From the NCBI RefSeq assembly GCF_036345175.1, contig NZ_CP107780.1, positions 9,238,001 through 9,302,000 on the forward strand: a stretch of 64,000 nucleotides of DNA, written 5' to 3'. The translations under genes were made by a program, and so were the position numbers. The stretch is from Streptomyces sp. NBC_00576 (GTDB lineage: Bacteria; Actinomycetota; Actinomycetes; Streptomycetales; Streptomycetaceae). The notes beneath the pieces were generated by a model. It worked only from the letters and a program-made list of their open reading frames with translations. It was not told the DNA's origin and did not search any database. This document shows positions 21,397-30,537 of the stretch, piece after piece; the stretch's first letter is position 1; each line of letters starts with the position of its first letter.

Positions 21397-21583
21397 GAGC
21401 TGGGCTTGGGGTGGGACTGCGTTTGAGCGAGGGCGGGGCTGGGCGTCGGGTGAGACCGGATGGGTGGGAGGCCGGGCGTCGGGTGGGGACCCGGCAAGCG
21501 GTGGGGGGCGGCGTTGGGCGGGGGCCGGTATTAGGCGATGGTCGGGTATGGGGGGACCATGCAGCCGGGGCGGGGCAGGCACG

Positions 21584-21620
21584 CCTCTGCCCTCCCGGGG
21601 GTGGTACGGGAGGGCAGAGG
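21584..21620. terminator. Hairpin between convergent priA and HTH gene
   Basis: A perfect 14-bp stem (CCTCTGCCCTCCCG / CGGGAGGGCAGAGG) with a 9-nt loop lies between the 3' ends of two convergent genes, so it can serve both. Confidence 0.88.
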
Positions 21621-21642
21621 GTGGGGTGGGCGGTGGTTCGGG

Positions 21643-22203
21643 TCAGCCGTTGCGTGGGCCGGGGAAAGCCGTGGGCCTCACCTCGTCGCGGAGGGTCGGG
21701 CTGCCCGCTGTCGGCTGAGTCGGCATTGAGCGGGCCGCGGGGACCGTCGGCACCGTGGGGAGGCCGGTGCCGACGCCGCTGACCGTGCCCACGCCGACCG
21801 TGCGGGTGGTCGAGGTCTCCGTGGCGCGCTCGGCGTCGGCCGCAGCCTGGGCGGCGGCCCGGCGGGCCCCGTAACGGCGGTGGACGGCCTGCTTGGTGAC
21901 CCCGAGTGCGGAGCCCACCGCGTCCCACGAGAAGCCGAGTGAGCGGTCGAAGTCCACGGCGGCCGTGACCAGGGTTTCGACGCTGTCCCGCAGTTCCTGG
22001 GCGAGGCGGACGGTCGGGGCGGGGGCGCGTCCGTAGACGACGAAGCCCGTGGAGGGGCCGGAGCGGCGCGGGCGGTAGACGTTGCCCAACTGGGCGGTCA
22101 GGGTGCGCAGTGCGTCCACCTGCCGGCGGACCCGCTCGATGTCCCGCACCAGCAAGTGCAGGCTGGCCCGAGCCTGGGCGTCGTGGGTTGCGTGGTCGGC
22201 CAT
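21643..22203 (-). CDS. Small helix-turn-helix protein of unknown role
   Basis: The 186-residue protein starts at ATG 22203 after a GAGAGG; a TTG two codons upstream is less likely. Residues about 70-115 contain a helix-turn-helix, with the recognition portion SWDAVGSALGVTKQAVHRRYG. This type occurs in Streptomyces proteins of unknown function and resembles sigma-70 region 4 or MarR-like helices. The N-terminal part is helical. The C-terminal 70 residues are low-complexity (Thr, Val, Pro rich). It lies between priA and fmt and is divergent from fmt. A regulatory role is inferred only from the HTH. Confidence 0.8.
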   Translation of the reverse strand: MADHATHDAQARASLHLLVRDIERVRRQVDALRTLTAQLGNVYRPRRSGPSTGFVVYGRAPAPTVRLAQELRDSVETLVTAAVDFDRSLGFSWDAVGSALGVTKQAVHRRYGARRAAAQAAADAERATETSTTRTVGVGTVSGVGTGLPTVPTVPAARSMPTQPTAGSPTLRDEVRPTAFPGPRNG

Positions 22204-22407
22204 GAACAAGCCTCTCGAACCGGCGTTGAAAAGGAAGGGCCGCGCGGTCTGCGGCCCGTTGTGGTCAACTCTTTCTTGACCAACGCGATTTTGCGTGTGT
22301 GGTCACGGTGCGGGGGCGTAGGGGCATATGCGTACGCCCCCTGGGTTGTGCGGTCATAGACTGGTGCGCTGCCCGCAGAAACCCGTCCGAGAGGCCCCCG
22401 CCCACCC

Positions 22408-23340
22408 ATGAGGCTTGTCTTCGCTGGTACCCCTGAGGTCGCCGTTCCCGCTCTGGATGCCCTGATCGGGTCGGGACGGCATGAAGTGGTCGCCGTCGTC
22501 ACGCGGCCCGACGCGCCTGCCGGGCGGGGGCGCAGGCTGGTCGCCAGTCCCGTGGCCCAGCGGGCCGAGGAGGCCGGGATCGAGGTGCTGAAGCCCGTCA
22601 GGCCCAGGGACGAGGAGTTCCTCGCGAGGCTGAGCGAGATCGGGCCCGACTGCTGTCCCGTGGTCGCGTACGGGGCCCTGCTGCCCCGCGTCGCCCTCGA
22701 CATCCCCGCCCACGGCTGGGTCAACCTGCACTTCTCGCTGCTGCCGGCCTGGCGCGGCGCCGCGCCCGTACAGCACTCGATCATGGCCGGCGACGAGATC
22801 ACCGGGGCCTCCACCTTCCTCATCGAGGAGGGCCTCGACTCCGGCCCCGTCTACGGCACGGTGACCGAGACGGTCCGGCCCACCGACACCAGCGGCGACC
22901 TGCTGACGCGGCTCGCCTTCGCCGGCTCAGGGCTGCTGGCCGCGACGATGGACGGTATCGAGGACGGCACCCTGAAGGCCGTACCGCAGCCCGTCGACGG
23001 CATCACCCTCGCGCCGAAGATCACCGTCGAGGACGCCCACGTCGACTGGTCCGTGCCCGCCCTCCGGGCCGACCGGATCGTGCGCGGGTGCACTCCCGCG
23101 CCCGGTGCCTGGACCGTGTTCCGGGGCGAGCGGCTCAAGCTCATCCACGTCACACCCGTGCCCGAGCGCACCGATCTCGCGCCCGGTGTGCTCTCCGTCG
23201 GCAAGAACAACGTGTACGTCGGCACCGGGTCGTATGCCGTGGAGCTGCTGTGGGTGCAGGCACAGGGCAAGAAGCCCATGCGCGCCGCCGACTGGGCGCG
23301 GGGCGTGCGGATCGCCGACGGCGAGGCTCTCGGGGCCTGA
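22408..23340 (+). CDS. fmt: Methionyl-tRNA formyltransferase
   Basis: It formylates initiator Met-tRNA using 10-formyl-THF. The 310-residue protein has the catalytic segment NLHFSLLPAWRGAAP with Asn106, His108 and Ser110, and the C-terminal OB-like domain. rsmB follows after 76 nt. Confidence 0.97.
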   Translation: MRLVFAGTPEVAVPALDALIGSGRHEVVAVVTRPDAPAGRGRRLVASPVAQRAEEAGIEVLKPVRPRDEEFLARLSEIGPDCCPVVAYGALLPRVALDIPAHGWVNLHFSLLPAWRGAAPVQHSIMAGDEITGASTFLIEEGLDSGPVYGTVTETVRPTDTSGDLLTRLAFAGSGLLAATMDGIEDGTLKAVPQPVDGITLAPKITVEDAHVDWSVPALRADRIVRGCTPAPGAWTVFRGERLKLIHVTPVPERTDLAPGVLSVGKNNVYVGTGSYAVELLWVQAQGKKPMRAADWARGVRIADGEALGA

Positions 23341-23416
23341 CGCCCTCTCTTCCCCGCCCTGACACGACGTACGCTGGAATCCGCAACCCTTTTCCCGTAT
23401 CCGGAGCACCTTTTTC

Positions 23417-24835
23417 GTGAGCGAGCAGCCTCGCCGGCCCCACAAGCCCGGCAAGCCCTACCGTCGGCCCCAGAAGGACCCCGTCCGCATCCTCGCCTTC
23501 GAGGCGCTGCGAGCCGTGGACGAGCGGGACGCGTACGCCAATCTGGTGTTGCCGCCGCTGCTTCGGGCGGCCCGGGCGAAGGGGGATTTCGACGGGCGGG
23601 ACGCGGCTCTCGCGACCGAGCTGGTGTACGGGACGCTGCGTCGGCAGGGAACCTACGATGCCGTCATCAGTAAATGTGTCGACCGGCCGCTGCGCGAGGT
23701 CGATCCGCCGGTCCTCGATGTGCTGAGCCTCGGCGTGCACCAGCTGCTCGGGACGCGGATCCCCTCGCACGCCGCCGTGTCCGCCTCCGTCGAACTGGCC
23801 CGGGTCGTGCTCGGTGACGGGCGGGCCAAGTTCGTCAACGCCGTGCTGCGCAAGGTCGCCCAGCACGATCTCGACGGCTGGATCGAGCGGGTCGCGCCGC
23901 CCTACGACGAGGATCCCGAGGACCATCTCGCCGTCGTGCACTCACATCCCCGGTGGGTCGTCTCCGCGCTGTGGGATTCGCTGGGGGGCGGCCGGGCCGG
24001 GATCGAGGAGCTGCTCGCCGCCGACAACGAGCGGCCCGAGGTCACGCTCGTCGCGCGGCCCGGGCGGTCCACCACGGACGAGCTGCTCCAGGAGGAGGCC
24101 GCGGTGCCGGGGCGCTGGTCGCCGTACGCCGTGCGGCTCGCCGAAGGCGGGGAACCCGGGGCCATCGATGCCGTACGGGACGGGCGGGCGGGCGTGCAGG
24201 ACGAGGGCAGTCAGCTCGTCGCACTCGCCCTGGCCAATGCCCCGATCGACGGGCCCGACAAGGCCTGGCTCGACGGGTGTGCCGGGCCCGGCGGCAAGGC
24301 CGCGCTGCTCGCCGCTCTCGCCGCGGAGCGGGGTGCGCTACTGGTCGCCTCCGAGAAGCAGCCGCACCGGGCCGGGCTGGTCGCGAAGGCGCTGGCCGGC
24401 AATCCCGGCCCCTATCAGGTCGTCGTCGGGGACGGGACCAGGCCGCCGTGGCGGGCCGGCAGTTTCGACCGGGTACTGATGGACGTGCCGTGCACCGGGC
24501 TCGGGGCGCTGCGCAGGCGGCCCGAGGCCCGCTGGCGGCGGCGGCCCGAGGACCTGGACGGCTTCGCGCCGCTCCAGCGCGCGCTGCTGACCACCGCGCT
24601 GGAGTCGGTCCGTGTCGGCGGGATCGTCGGCTACGCCACCTGCTCGCCGCACCTCGCGGAGACCAGGGCCGTCGTCGACGACTTGCTCAAGCAGCACCCG
24701 AACACCGAACTCGTCGACGCCCGGCCGCTGTTGGAGGGCGTGACCGACCTCGGCGACGGTCCCGACGTACAGCTGTGGCCGCATCTGCACGGGACCGACG
24801 CCATGTATCTGGCCCTCATCCGCCGGACGGGGTGA
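23417..24835 (+). CDS. rsmB: 16S rRNA (cytosine-967-C5)-methyltransferase RsmB/Sun
   Basis: It methylates C967 of 16S rRNA. The 472-residue protein has an N-terminal NusB-like RNA-binding domain (about 20-160) and a Rossmann methyltransferase domain with the SAM loop DGCAGPGGKAALL and two catalytic cysteines (DVPCTGLG and YATCSPH). The start is GTG at 23417. It is the last conserved core gene before the accessory island; rpe, usually close by, is 37 kb further on here. Confidence 0.96.
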   Translation: MSEQPRRPHKPGKPYRRPQKDPVRILAFEALRAVDERDAYANLVLPPLLRAARAKGDFDGRDAALATELVYGTLRRQGTYDAVISKCVDRPLREVDPPVLDVLSLGVHQLLGTRIPSHAAVSASVELARVVLGDGRAKFVNAVLRKVAQHDLDGWIERVAPPYDEDPEDHLAVVHSHPRWVVSALWDSLGGGRAGIEELLAADNERPEVTLVARPGRSTTDELLQEEAAVPGRWSPYAVRLAEGGEPGAIDAVRDGRAGVQDEGSQLVALALANAPIDGPDKAWLDGCAGPGGKAALLAALAAERGALLVASEKQPHRAGLVAKALAGNPGPYQVVVGDGTRPPWRAGSFDRVLMDVPCTGLGALRRRPEARWRRRPEDLDGFAPLQRALLTTALESVRVGGIVGYATCSPHLAETRAVVDDLLKQHPNTELVDARPLLEGVTDLGDGPDVQLWPHLHGTDAMYLALIRRTG

Positions 24836-24839
24836 CCTC

Positions 24840-24995
24840 CGCCGCTCGTGCAGGTTCGTCGCCGTTCTGCCTGGTGGTTGCCGGCCGCTGCGTGACAGCA
24901 AGGACCCGAGCGGACCAGTGTTGACGTTCTCAACCGAGGAACTCACCGCGTTCATCGCTGGCGCCTGCGCTGGCGAGTTCGAGTCGGGCTACTAG
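24840..24995 (+). pseudogene. DUF397 protein remnant (C-terminal part only)
   Basis: Immediately after the rsmB stop, one frame reads the end of a DUF397 protein: AVLPGGCRPLRDSKDPSGP, then VLTFSTEELTAFIAGA and AGEFESGY before TAG. The N-terminal half, including the usual WRKSSYS start, is missing and there is no start codon. DUF397 proteins normally pair with Scr1-type HTH genes; none is nearby. This marks the left edge of the rearranged region. Confidence 0.65.
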
Positions 24996-25199
24996 ATGGC
25001 GCAACGGTTGGTGACATGGAACTGGACCTCCCTCAAGCCCAGCAAGATGGATGAAGTGATGGCCGTTGACCTGAACTACGCGGCGCTTGCTGCGCAGGAC
25101 AAGAGACTGGCTGACGCAATCGGGCGCGGGCGGATCATCTCGCACCATGCCATCCACCACCCGCACGGCGTGCTGTTCACGTTCATCGTCGACGGGTAG
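24996..25199 (+). CDS. Small hypothetical protein
   Basis: A 67-residue frame opens with ATG directly after the stop of the DUF397 remnant. It has codon use typical of Streptomyces genes and is followed 20 nt later by a hairpin. I do not recognise the family; no signal peptide or membrane segment is seen, and the C-terminal third is His-rich (ISHHAIHHPHG). No clear Shine-Dalgarno precedes it, so translation may depend on the remnant upstream or the frame may be fortuitous. Confidence 0.4.
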   Translation: MAQRLVTWNWTSLKPSKMDEVMAVDLNYAALAAQDKRLADAIGRGRIISHHAIHHPHGVLFTFIVDG

Positions 25200-25219
25200 T
25201 GAGCCGATAGTCTGCGTGA

Positions 25220-25259
25220 CGAAGAGCGCCCCACCTCCCCCGTGGTCGGGCGCTCTTCG
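25220..25259 (+). terminator. Hairpin after the small hypothetical gene
   Basis: A perfect 12-bp stem (CGAAGAGCGCCC / GGGCGCTCTTCG) encloses 16 nt, within which CAC/GTG can add three more pairs. Confidence 0.8.
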
Positions 25260-25515
25260 CGTGCAAGATCACCTGGTGGATCGTCCGCATTTCTATGTGG
25301 CCCCTGGAGCGCACTCGTGCCAGTCTGAACCTTTGGCCTAGGGCACCCGTACGGGCGCTGACCTGCGACTTTGGCCGCCTGTTGGCCCCTATTTCGGAAC
25401 GCTTGACACTAGGTGATCCACCCAGTCCCTCGTATGTGAATGCGCTGGTCAGGCCAAATATCGAGGCGCCGAAGATCGCTTCCCGCGCACATCAAGATCG
25501 TTTCCCAGCGCCCAG
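25260..25515. other. Intergenic stretch at the island's left end
   Basis: No gene is seen in these 256 bases. The stretch is less GC-rich than its surroundings. It contains a TTGACA at 25403-25408 that could be a -35 element, but no matching -10 at 16-18 bp. Confidence 0.4.
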
Positions 25516-25620
25516 GTGGGGCTGCGGCTCGCTGACATGTCCGTGGACCCGTTCGCCGACTACCACCTCATCTACGCGGTCGCCCTGATCGCCCCGTCCC
25601 TGGTCTCCGCAGGTCCCTGC
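25516..25620 (+). pseudogene. Possible DoxX-family C-terminal remnant
   Basis: The frame from 25516 encodes LRLADMSVDPFADYHLIYAV followed by ALIAPSLVSAG, which resembles the last transmembrane part of DoxX-type membrane proteins (acidic DPFADYH, then a hydrophobic helix ending near AG). No upstream part is present and the sequence drifts into an unrelated segment before the next ATG at 25687. The assignment rests on one short stretch. Confidence 0.35.
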
Positions 25621-25686
25621 ACCACGAACTCGATCGACACCAGTCTGGAATCGGATCGCGCGATCCCGGTCCAGGAGGTGGAGACC

Positions 25687-26008
25687 ATGCTCCGCACCAT
25701 CGCCGTGGGCCTCGACGGCTCGCCCGAGAGCCGCGCCACCTCCCTGCCGGTCGTCCACAGCTGGAACCCGCCGCCCTACTACGCCCACGACCTCTCCTCC
25801 GACCTCGAACTCCACACCGAGCCGGCCCGGCAGGAAGCCGCCACCCTCACCGAGGTCTTGCGCCCTTGGCGGCAGAAGTTCCCCGCCGTCGAGGTCGTCG
25901 AGGAGTCCCGTTACGGAACGGCCGCCATTCACCTGGTCGACGCCTCCCGCGAGACCTCCCTGGTCGTCGTCGGCCACCGCCCCCGTCGCCGTCGTCCCGC
26001 ACGGCTGA
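25687..26008 (+). pseudogene. Universal stress protein remnant with two internal deletions
   Basis: The start MLRTIAVGLDGSPESRA is the N-terminus of a tandem-USP protein. It jumps directly to VVHSWNPPPYYAHD, a segment from the middle of the second USP domain, so about half the protein is missing. Near the end the frame reads LVVVGHR. The expected C-terminus APVAVVPHG-stop is present at 25979-26008, one base out of frame, with the usual intervening RLGTHIGPVAHA stretch gone. Intact relatives are at 39222 and 40627. The continuous frame beyond 26008 to 26037 is an artefact of the shift. Confidence 0.75.
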
Positions 26009-26033
26009 CACGCTCCCGAGGAGGAGAGAAACC

Positions 26034-27056
26034 ATGAAGGCAGCAGTCGTACGAGCCTTCGGCGAGCCCCTGGTCATCGAGGAGCGCCCTGATCCCGAGC
26101 CCGGCCCCGGACAGGTCCGTATCCGGGTCGAGGCCTCCGGACTGTGCCACACCGACATACACGCCGCCCGCGGAGACTGGCCGGTCAGGCCGAGCCCGCC
26201 GTTCGTCCCCGGCCACGAGGGCGTCGGCCTCGTCGAGGCCCTCGGCGACGGCGTCACGCACCTCGCACCGGGGCAGCGCGTCGCCGTGCCCTGGCTGGGC
26301 AGGACGTGCGGGCGGTGCGAGTACTGCCTGTCCGGCCGGGAGACGCTGTGCCAGCGGCAGATCAACACCGGATACGGGTGCGACGGCGGGTACGCCGAGA
26401 AGATGCTCGCCTGGGCCGACTTCGCCCAGCCGGTGCCCGACGGCATCAACGCCCTGGAGGCCGCCCCGCTGTCCTGCGCCGGCGTCACCACGTACAAGGC
26501 CCTCAAGGTCGCCGACGTCAAGCCGACCCAGCTCGTAGCCATCTCCGGTGTCGGAGGACTGGGCCACTTGGCGGTGCAGTACGCGAAGATCGCCGGGGCG
26601 CGGGTGGCGGCGATCGACGTCACGGACGAGAAGCTCGAACTCGCCGCGGAACTCGGCGCCGACCTCGTCATCGACGCCCGCAAGCAGGACCCGGGAGAGG
26701 TTCTCCAGCGCTACGGCGGTGCGCATGCCGCCATCGCGCTGGCGGTGAACGAGGCGGCGTTCTCGGCGGCGTACGCCGGGCTGCGGCGCGGCGGGAAGCT
26801 CGTGATGGTGGCCCTGCCGGCGCACGGCACGATCCAGGTCCCGATCTTCGACACCGTGCTGAACGGCACCTCGGTGATCGGCTCCATCGTGGGTACCCGG
26901 CAGGACCTGGCCGAGGTCTTCCAGCTCCACGCGGCAGGCCGCACCAGGGTCATCTACGAGACACGGCCGCTCGCGCGCGTCAATGAGTCCATCGACGAGG
27001 TGCTGCGCGGCGAGATCAAGGCGCGGATCGTCTTCGACATGGCTGCGGGAAGGTGA
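26034..27056 (+). CDS. Zinc-dependent alcohol dehydrogenase (AdhP-like)
   Basis: This 340-residue medium-chain dehydrogenase interconverts alcohols and aldehydes with NAD(H). Catalytic zinc ligands are Cys38 and His61 (GLCHTD, GHEGVG). Structural zinc cysteines are at 92, 95, 98 and 106. The Rossmann motif GVGGLGHLAVQYAK lies in the second half. A strong GAGGAGAG site precedes ATG 26034, and the next stress-protein gene starts 5 nt after its stop, so the two are co-transcribed. Under oxygen limitation it could reoxidise NADH, which is inference from the neighbourhood. Confidence 0.93.
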   Translation: MKAAVVRAFGEPLVIEERPDPEPGPGQVRIRVEASGLCHTDIHAARGDWPVRPSPPFVPGHEGVGLVEALGDGVTHLAPGQRVAVPWLGRTCGRCEYCLSGRETLCQRQINTGYGCDGGYAEKMLAWADFAQPVPDGINALEAAPLSCAGVTTYKALKVADVKPTQLVAISGVGGLGHLAVQYAKIAGARVAAIDVTDEKLELAAELGADLVIDARKQDPGEVLQRYGGAHAAIALAVNEAAFSAAYAGLRRGGKLVMVALPAHGTIQVPIFDTVLNGTSVIGSIVGTRQDLAEVFQLHAAGRTRVIYETRPLARVNESIDEVLRGEIKARIVFDMAAGR

Positions 27057-27061
27057 GGACG

Positions 27062-27970
27062 ATGGAACTCCCCCTGGTCGTGGGAGTCGACGGTTCCGAG
27101 CCGAGTCTGCGCGCCGTGGACTGGGCGGCCGACGAGGCCGCCCTTCGCGGGGTGCCACTGCGGCTGGTGTACGCCTCGCTGTGGGAGCTCCCCCACTCTC
27201 GGCTGCGCTCGAGCGGGGGGACCCCCATCGAGGGTCCCGCCCTCGCCACGGGGCTTGGCAGGTCCTCGGAGCAGGTGCTGGCCGACACCATCGTCGAGGC
27301 CGCCGCGAAGCGCGCCCACCGCCGCGAGGTGGACGTGAAGATCTCCACCGAGGTGCTGCCCGAAGAGCCGGTGCCCGCTCTGCTGCGTGAGGGTCGTACC
27401 GCTTCGGCGCTGGTCCTGGGCTCGCGCGGCCGCGGCGGCATCGCCGAGCTGCTGCTCGGCTCGGTCAGCCTCGCGGTCGCCGCCCGCGCCGACTGCCCGG
27501 TGATCGTGCTGCGCGGCAGCCACGACAACCAGGCGGAGTCCGCGATGCGTGGGCCCGTCGTGCTGGGGGTCGGCGAGGAGCCGGAGAACTCGGCGGCCGT
27601 TCGCTTCGCCTTCCAGGAGGCGGCGGAACGCCGGGTGCCACTGGAGGCCGTACGCGCCTGGAGGTGCCCCGGGTACCAGACCACCGACCACCCTCTTATG
27701 GCCGGCGAACCCGCCCGGCTCCACGAGGAGCGGGCCGTTCAGACCCTGGACGCGGCGCTGCGGGAGGCCCCGGAGAGTGTGGAACTGCACCGACGTACCG
27801 CCGAAGGCCCCGCCCGCAAGGTGCTGCTCGACGCCTCGGCCGGCGCCGGCCTGCTCGTCGTCGGCGCCCGGCCGCGCCACGGCCACTTCGGACTCCAGCT
27901 CGGCCGGGTCGCCCACGCGGTCCTGCACCACTCCGCCTGCCCGGTGGCCGTCGTACCCCAACGGGCATGA
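27062..27970 (+). CDS. Universal stress protein, tandem USP domains
   Basis: The 302-residue protein has two USP domains (about 4-150 and 160-300). Domain 1 keeps a nucleotide-binding pattern (VGVDGSEPS; LGSRGRGGIAELLLGSVS). Domain 2 ends PVAVVPQRA, with LGRVAHAVLHHSACP before it. The start ATG at 27062 lies just after GGTGAGG; a GTG three codons earlier is possible. Residues about 44-57 (LPHSRLRSSGGTPI) are an in-frame insertion encoded by a near-palindromic repeat described separately. It probably belongs to the island's DevR-like stress regulon. Confidence 0.93.
   Translation: MELPLVVGVDGSEPSLRAVDWAADEAALRGVPLRLVYASLWELPHSRLRSSGGTPIEGPALATGLGRSSEQVLADTIVEAAAKRAHRREVDVKISTEVLPEEPVPALLREGRTASALVLGSRGRGGIAELLLGSVSLAVAARADCPVIVLRGSHDNQAESAMRGPVVLGVGEEPENSAAVRFAFQEAAERRVPLEAVRAWRCPGYQTTDHPLMAGEPARLHEERAVQTLDAALREAPESVELHRRTAEGPARKVLLDASAGAGLLVVGARPRHGHFGLQLGRVAHAVLHHSACPVAVVPQRA
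27188..27227. repeat. Near-palindromic repeat inserted in frame in a USP gene
   Basis: CTCCCCCACTCTCG, an 8-nt centre, then CGAGCGGGGGGA form an imperfect hairpin followed by CCCCCAT. Translated it gives PHSRLRSSGGTP, which interrupts the first USP domain just after the second strand. I recall similar CTCCCCCACTCTCGGC...GGGGGGACCCCC elements scattered through Streptomyces genomes, so this looks like a copy of a dispersed repeat tolerated within a gene. Confidence 0.6.
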
Positions 27971-28124
27971 CCGGCTCAGAGCGCCACCGTGTGCGCGACG
28001 CGCGGGTTCACGTGCTCCGAGACGCGTTTGAACGTGGCGCCCTTCGAACACCACGACGAGCGGGCGCCCTCGGTTCACGCCCCTTCCCGAAGCCTGACTC
28101 GCCTCGATGACTTGCGGAGTCACC

Positions 28125-30506
28125 ATGCTCAAGGTCGAACACCGGAACAGCACCGTACTGACCGACGAGGAACTGCGCACCCTGGACGCCCACTGGCGAG
28201 CCGCCAACTACCTGGCCGTCGGCCAGATCTATCTGATGGCCAATTCGCTCCTCACCGAACCCCTCACCGCCGCCCACATCAAGCCACGGCTGCTCGGCCA
28301 CTGGGGCACTTCCCCGGGCCTCAACCTCGTGTACACGCACCTCAACCGGGTGATCAAGGATCGCGGTCTCGACGCGCTGTGCGTATGGGGTCCCGGCCAC
28401 GGCGGGCCGGCGGTGCTCGCGAACTCCTGGCTGGAGGGCAGCTACAGCCAGACCTACCCGGACGTCTCGCGGGACGCGGCGGGTATGGACCGGCTCTTCC
28501 GGCAGTTCTCGTTCCCCGGCGGCGTGCCCAGCCATGTCGCGCCGGAGACGCCGGGCTCGATCCACGAGGGCGGCGAGCTGGGCTACTCGCTAGCGCACGC
28601 GTACGGGGCCGCCTTCGACAACCCTGATCTGCTGGTCGCCTGTGTGATCGGTGACGGAGAGGCGGAGACCGGGCCACTGGCCGCGTCCTGGCACTCCAAC
28701 AAGTTCCTCGACCCGGTGCACGACGGCGCGGTCCTGCCGATCCTGCACCTCAACGGCTACAAGATCGCCAACCCGACGGTGCTCTCCCGCCTTCCGGAGT
28801 CCGAACTCGACGAACTGCTGCGCGGCTACGGCCACGAGCCGATCCACGTCACCAGCGACGACCCGCACCAGGTACACCGCGCCATGGCCGACGCCTTCGA
28901 CCAGGCACTGGACCGCATCGCCCTGATGCAGAGCGCGGCCCGCGAGGACGGTGTGGCCGAGCGCGTGCACTGGCCCATGATCGTGCTGCGCACCCCGAAG
29001 GGCTGGACGGGACCCGGTGAGGTCGACGGCGTCCCGGTCGAGGGCACCTGGCGCGCCCACCAGGTCCCGCTGTCCGGCGTACGCGAAAACCCCCAGCACC
29101 TGCGGCAGTTGGAGACCTGGCTGCGCTCGTACCGTCCCGAGGAGTTGTTCGGCGCCGACGGGCGGCCCGCCGCCGACGTCCTCGCCTGCATTCCCGAGGG
29201 GACCCGCCGGCTGGGCGCCAACCCGCACGCCAACGGCGGCCTGCTCGTGCGCGACCTGCCCATGCCGTCCCTGGACCCCTTCGCCGTCCCCGTCGACAAG
29301 CCGGGCGCCACCCTGCACGAGCCCACAAGGGTCCTCGGCGACCTCCTCGAACAGGTCATGAGGGATACGTCGGAACGGCGCGACTTCCGCCTGGTGGGCC
29401 CGGACGAGACCGCGTCCAACCGGCTGGATGCCGTCTTCAACGCCAGCGGCAAGGCCTGGCAGGCCCAGATCCTCCAGGTGGACGAGCACCTCGACCGGCA
29501 CGGCCGGGTGATGGAGATCCTCTCCGAACACCTCTGCCAGGGCTGGCTGGAGGGGTATCTCCTCACCGGCCGGCACGGACTGTTCTCGTGCTACGAGGCG
29601 TTCGTCCACATCGTCGACTCGATGGTCAACCAGCACATCAAGTGGCTGAGGACATCGAGGGAGTTGGCCTGGCGGGCTCCGATCGCCTCCCTCAACTACC
29701 TGCTCACCTCGCACGTCTGGCGTCAGGACCACAACGGCTTCTCGCACCAGGACCCAGGGTTCGTCGACCATGTCCTCAGCAAGAGCCCCGAGGTCGTACG
29801 GGTCTATCTGCCGCCGGACGCCAACACCCTGCTGTCCGTGGCGGATCACGCCCTGCGCAGCCGTGACTACGTGAACGTGATCGTCGCGGGCAAGCAGCCC
29901 TGCTTCGACTGGCTGTCGATGGACGAGGCCCGCGCCCACTGCGCCCGCGGTGCCGGGATCTGGGACTGGGCGGGCACCGAGAACGGCGGCGAACCGGACG
30001 TCGTCCTCGCCTGCGCCGGAGACGTGCCCACCCTGGAGGTACTGGCAGCCGCCCAGTTGCTGCGCGACCACCTGCCCCAACTCGCCGTCCGCGTCGTCAA
30101 CGTCGTCGACCTGGCCCGGCTGCTGCCGCGCGAGGAACACCCGCACGGAATGGGCGACTTCGAGCACGACGGCCTGTTCACCACCGACAAGCCGGTGATC
30201 TTCGCCTACCACGGCTACCCCTGGCTGATCCACCGCCTCGCCTACCGCCGCACCGGCCACGCCAACCTGCACGTGCGCGGCTACAAGGAGATGGGCACCA
30301 CGACCACCCCGTTCGACATGGTCGTCCGCAACGACATGGACCGCTACCGCCTCGTCATGGATGTCATCGACCGCGTCCCCGGCCTCGCCGTCCGCGCCGC
30401 CGCCGTACGCCAGCAGATGGCCGACGCCCGCACCCGCCACCACGCCTGGATCCGCGAGCACGGTACCGACCTGCCCGAGGTCACCGACTGGACCTGGACA
30501 GCCTGA
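28125..30506 (+). CDS. xfp: Phosphoketolase (Xfp)
   Basis: This ThDP enzyme splits xylulose-5-P and/or fructose-6-P to acetyl phosphate plus a sugar phosphate. The 793-residue protein has the family layout. The N-terminal domain carries GHWGTSPGLNLVYTHLNR and GPGHGGPA; the ThDP/Mg motif is GDGEAETGP with NGYKIANPT about 30 residues later; the C-terminal parts are HNGFSHQDPG and the terminal domain. ATG 28125 is chosen because GGAG precedes it; ATG 28107 has no ribosome binding site. In the island it could feed acetyl phosphate to acetate and ATP formation. Confidence 0.95.
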   Translation: MLKVEHRNSTVLTDEELRTLDAHWRAANYLAVGQIYLMANSLLTEPLTAAHIKPRLLGHWGTSPGLNLVYTHLNRVIKDRGLDALCVWGPGHGGPAVLANSWLEGSYSQTYPDVSRDAAGMDRLFRQFSFPGGVPSHVAPETPGSIHEGGELGYSLAHAYGAAFDNPDLLVACVIGDGEAETGPLAASWHSNKFLDPVHDGAVLPILHLNGYKIANPTVLSRLPESELDELLRGYGHEPIHVTSDDPHQVHRAMADAFDQALDRIALMQSAAREDGVAERVHWPMIVLRTPKGWTGPGEVDGVPVEGTWRAHQVPLSGVRENPQHLRQLETWLRSYRPEELFGADGRPAADVLACIPEGTRRLGANPHANGGLLVRDLPMPSLDPFAVPVDKPGATLHEPTRVLGDLLEQVMRDTSERRDFRLVGPDETASNRLDAVFNASGKAWQAQILQVDEHLDRHGRVMEILSEHLCQGWLEGYLLTGRHGLFSCYEAFVHIVDSMVNQHIKWLRTSRELAWRAPIASLNYLLTSHVWRQDHNGFSHQDPGFVDHVLSKSPEVVRVYLPPDANTLLSVADHALRSRDYVNVIVAGKQPCFDWLSMDEARAHCARGAGIWDWAGTENGGEPDVVLACAGDVPTLEVLAAAQLLRDHLPQLAVRVVNVVDLARLLPREEHPHGMGDFEHDGLFTTDKPVIFAYHGYPWLIHRLAYRRTGHANLHVRGYKEMGTTTTPFDMVVRNDMDRYRLVMDVIDRVPGLAVRAAAVRQQMADARTRHHAWIREHGTDLPEVTDWTWTA

Positions 30507-30537
30507 ACACCCCTGCTCCGCGAAGGAGCTCAACGCC

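Noticed and set aside
24836..25300. tRNA-linked attachment site at the island's left boundary
   Set aside because: No tRNA gene or repeat of a tRNA end was found at either boundary, and no integrase gene is present.
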